From: JAPPHA01 sp963662815
Lineage (GTDB): Bacteria > Pseudomonadota > Alphaproteobacteria > Rhodobacterales > Rhodobacteraceae
Direction: 5' to 3'
Length of the DNA: 64,000 bases
NCBI GenBank assembly: GCA_963662815.2
Contig: CAXXWA010000020.1
Coordinates: forward strand, 530,662-594,661
Shown here piece after piece: positions 63,699 to 64,000 of the stretch. The notes below the pieces were generated by a model. That model was given only the letters and a program-made list of their open reading frames with translations. It was not told the DNA's origin and did no database searches. The stretch's first letter is position 1, and the number at the start of each line of letters is the position of its first letter. A program made the position numbers and the translations under genes.

Positions 63699-64000
63699 AA
63701 ATGGCGTGTCATTGCAGGCACTTGGGATTCAAGGTTCCCATAACGTCCGATGGGGCCTACAGTTTCGCGCGGGCCTCCGCGGCGCTTGCCATGAACTTGA
63801 AGGACGTCTTCCGCATGGAGGGTCGACTCTGGCTGCGCCTGTACGAGAAGGGCAGCAAGGAACTCGAGATCCCCTGCCACCACAACCTGGAATCGTATAT
63901 CTCCGCATATGTCGCGGAAGCCGGGATCCACTCGGACCGCGAGGGTCCCCTCTTCCCCGCTCTCTCGAGCGCGACGGCTCGCTGTAGGACCGGCGCTTCA
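63699..64000 (+). CDS. Tyrosine recombinase/integrase fragment (runs off window)
   Basis: Frame GFKVPITSDGAYSFARASAA, LAMNLKDVFRMEGRLWLRLY, EKGSKELEIPCHHNLESYIS, AYVAEAGIHSDREGPLFPAL. The catalytic Arg region (FARASAALAM) and the KGSKELEIPCHHNLESYI segment are characteristic of phage-type tyrosine integrases. The N-terminal DNA-binding region is absent upstream and the His-x-x-Arg and Tyr boxes lie beyond the window, if present. Probably a fragment, start uncertain. Confidence 0.65.

Noticed and set aside
1..64000. CRISPR arrays, tRNA and rRNA genes
   Set aside because: No regularly spaced repeats and no recognisable tRNA cloverleaf or rRNA sequence were found by reading; a tRNAscan or CRISPR finder run would be decisive.

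Overview
The window is GC-rich DNA that looks alphaproteobacterial, most like Rhodobacterales or a relative. The pointers are a GAAC-N7-GAAC LexA box, TRAP and branched-chain ABC uptake systems, a tandem glycine riboswitch in front of gcvTHP, a carnitine-degradation pair (dehydrogenase-thioesterase fusion plus BKACE enzyme), an orphan ImuA-like gene and RpoH. It contains two kinds of territory: compact, intact metabolic operons, and stretches heavily decayed by insertion sequences (IS), consistent with a genome under weak selection.

Layout. 1-3.6 kb: the tail of an oligopeptide ABC ATPase, then a fic gene split exactly by an IS30-family element. 4-18.6 kb: intact catabolic and transport genes. 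These are a minus-strand operon (HpaI-type aldolase, D-2-hydroxyacid dehydrogenase, Gfo/Idh/MocA oxidoreductase) divergent from an iolE-like isomerase/dehydratase and an SDR, then a DadA-like amino acid oxidase, a TRAP transporter (P, Q, M), and a minus-strand LivFGMH plus binding protein set with a stand-alone AsnC-type sensor domain. 19.5-24.2 kb: sigma70-like promoter, tandem glycine riboswitch and gcvT-gcvH-gcvP. 24.4-26.2 kb: glutaryl-CoA dehydrogenase and a hypothetical gene. 26.2-29 kb: transposase remnants, an IS5-family element and a Phd/VapC-type toxin-antitoxin pair.

30.0-38.9 kb is the most unusual part. The last 269 codons of a GMC (choline dehydrogenase-like) oxidoreductase are interrupted by a group II intron: 3' exon at 30040-30152, domain V at 30207-30243, intron 5' end at 38201, 5' exon at 38202-38898. 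The intron has itself been filled by an IS30-family element, a 1.5-kb DDE IS, an IS1634-like element and an IS66-like element that carries a DruA-like (DUF4338) gene and an IS4-like transposase fragment. Splicing the exons gives exactly 270 in-frame codons. 38.9-43.6 kb: a truncated SDR, an aldose-1-epimerase-like gene split by another IS5-family element, and a second copy of the 1.5-kb IS.

43.9-58.5 kb is intact again: carnitine dehydrogenase-thioesterase fusion and BKACE enzyme, aldo/keto reductase, LexA-boxed imuA-like gene, acetyltransferase, oligoendopeptidase F, rpoH, and a BMP-type ABC importer operon ending in a cytosine-deaminase-like amidohydrolase. 58.7-62.7 kb is a second IS66-like element containing an ISAs1-like element that also carries a DUF4338/DruA-like domain. 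The window ends in a truncated resolvase, a short repeat array and a tyrosine integrase fragment.

Working together (inference): carnitine is oxidised and cleaved toward glycine betaine, and the riboswitch-controlled glycine cleavage system would dispose of the glycine made further downstream. The Liv, TRAP and BMP systems feed amino acid, organic acid/polyol and nucleobase-type substrates to the enzymes beside them. No CRISPR array, rRNA or tRNA gene was recognised.
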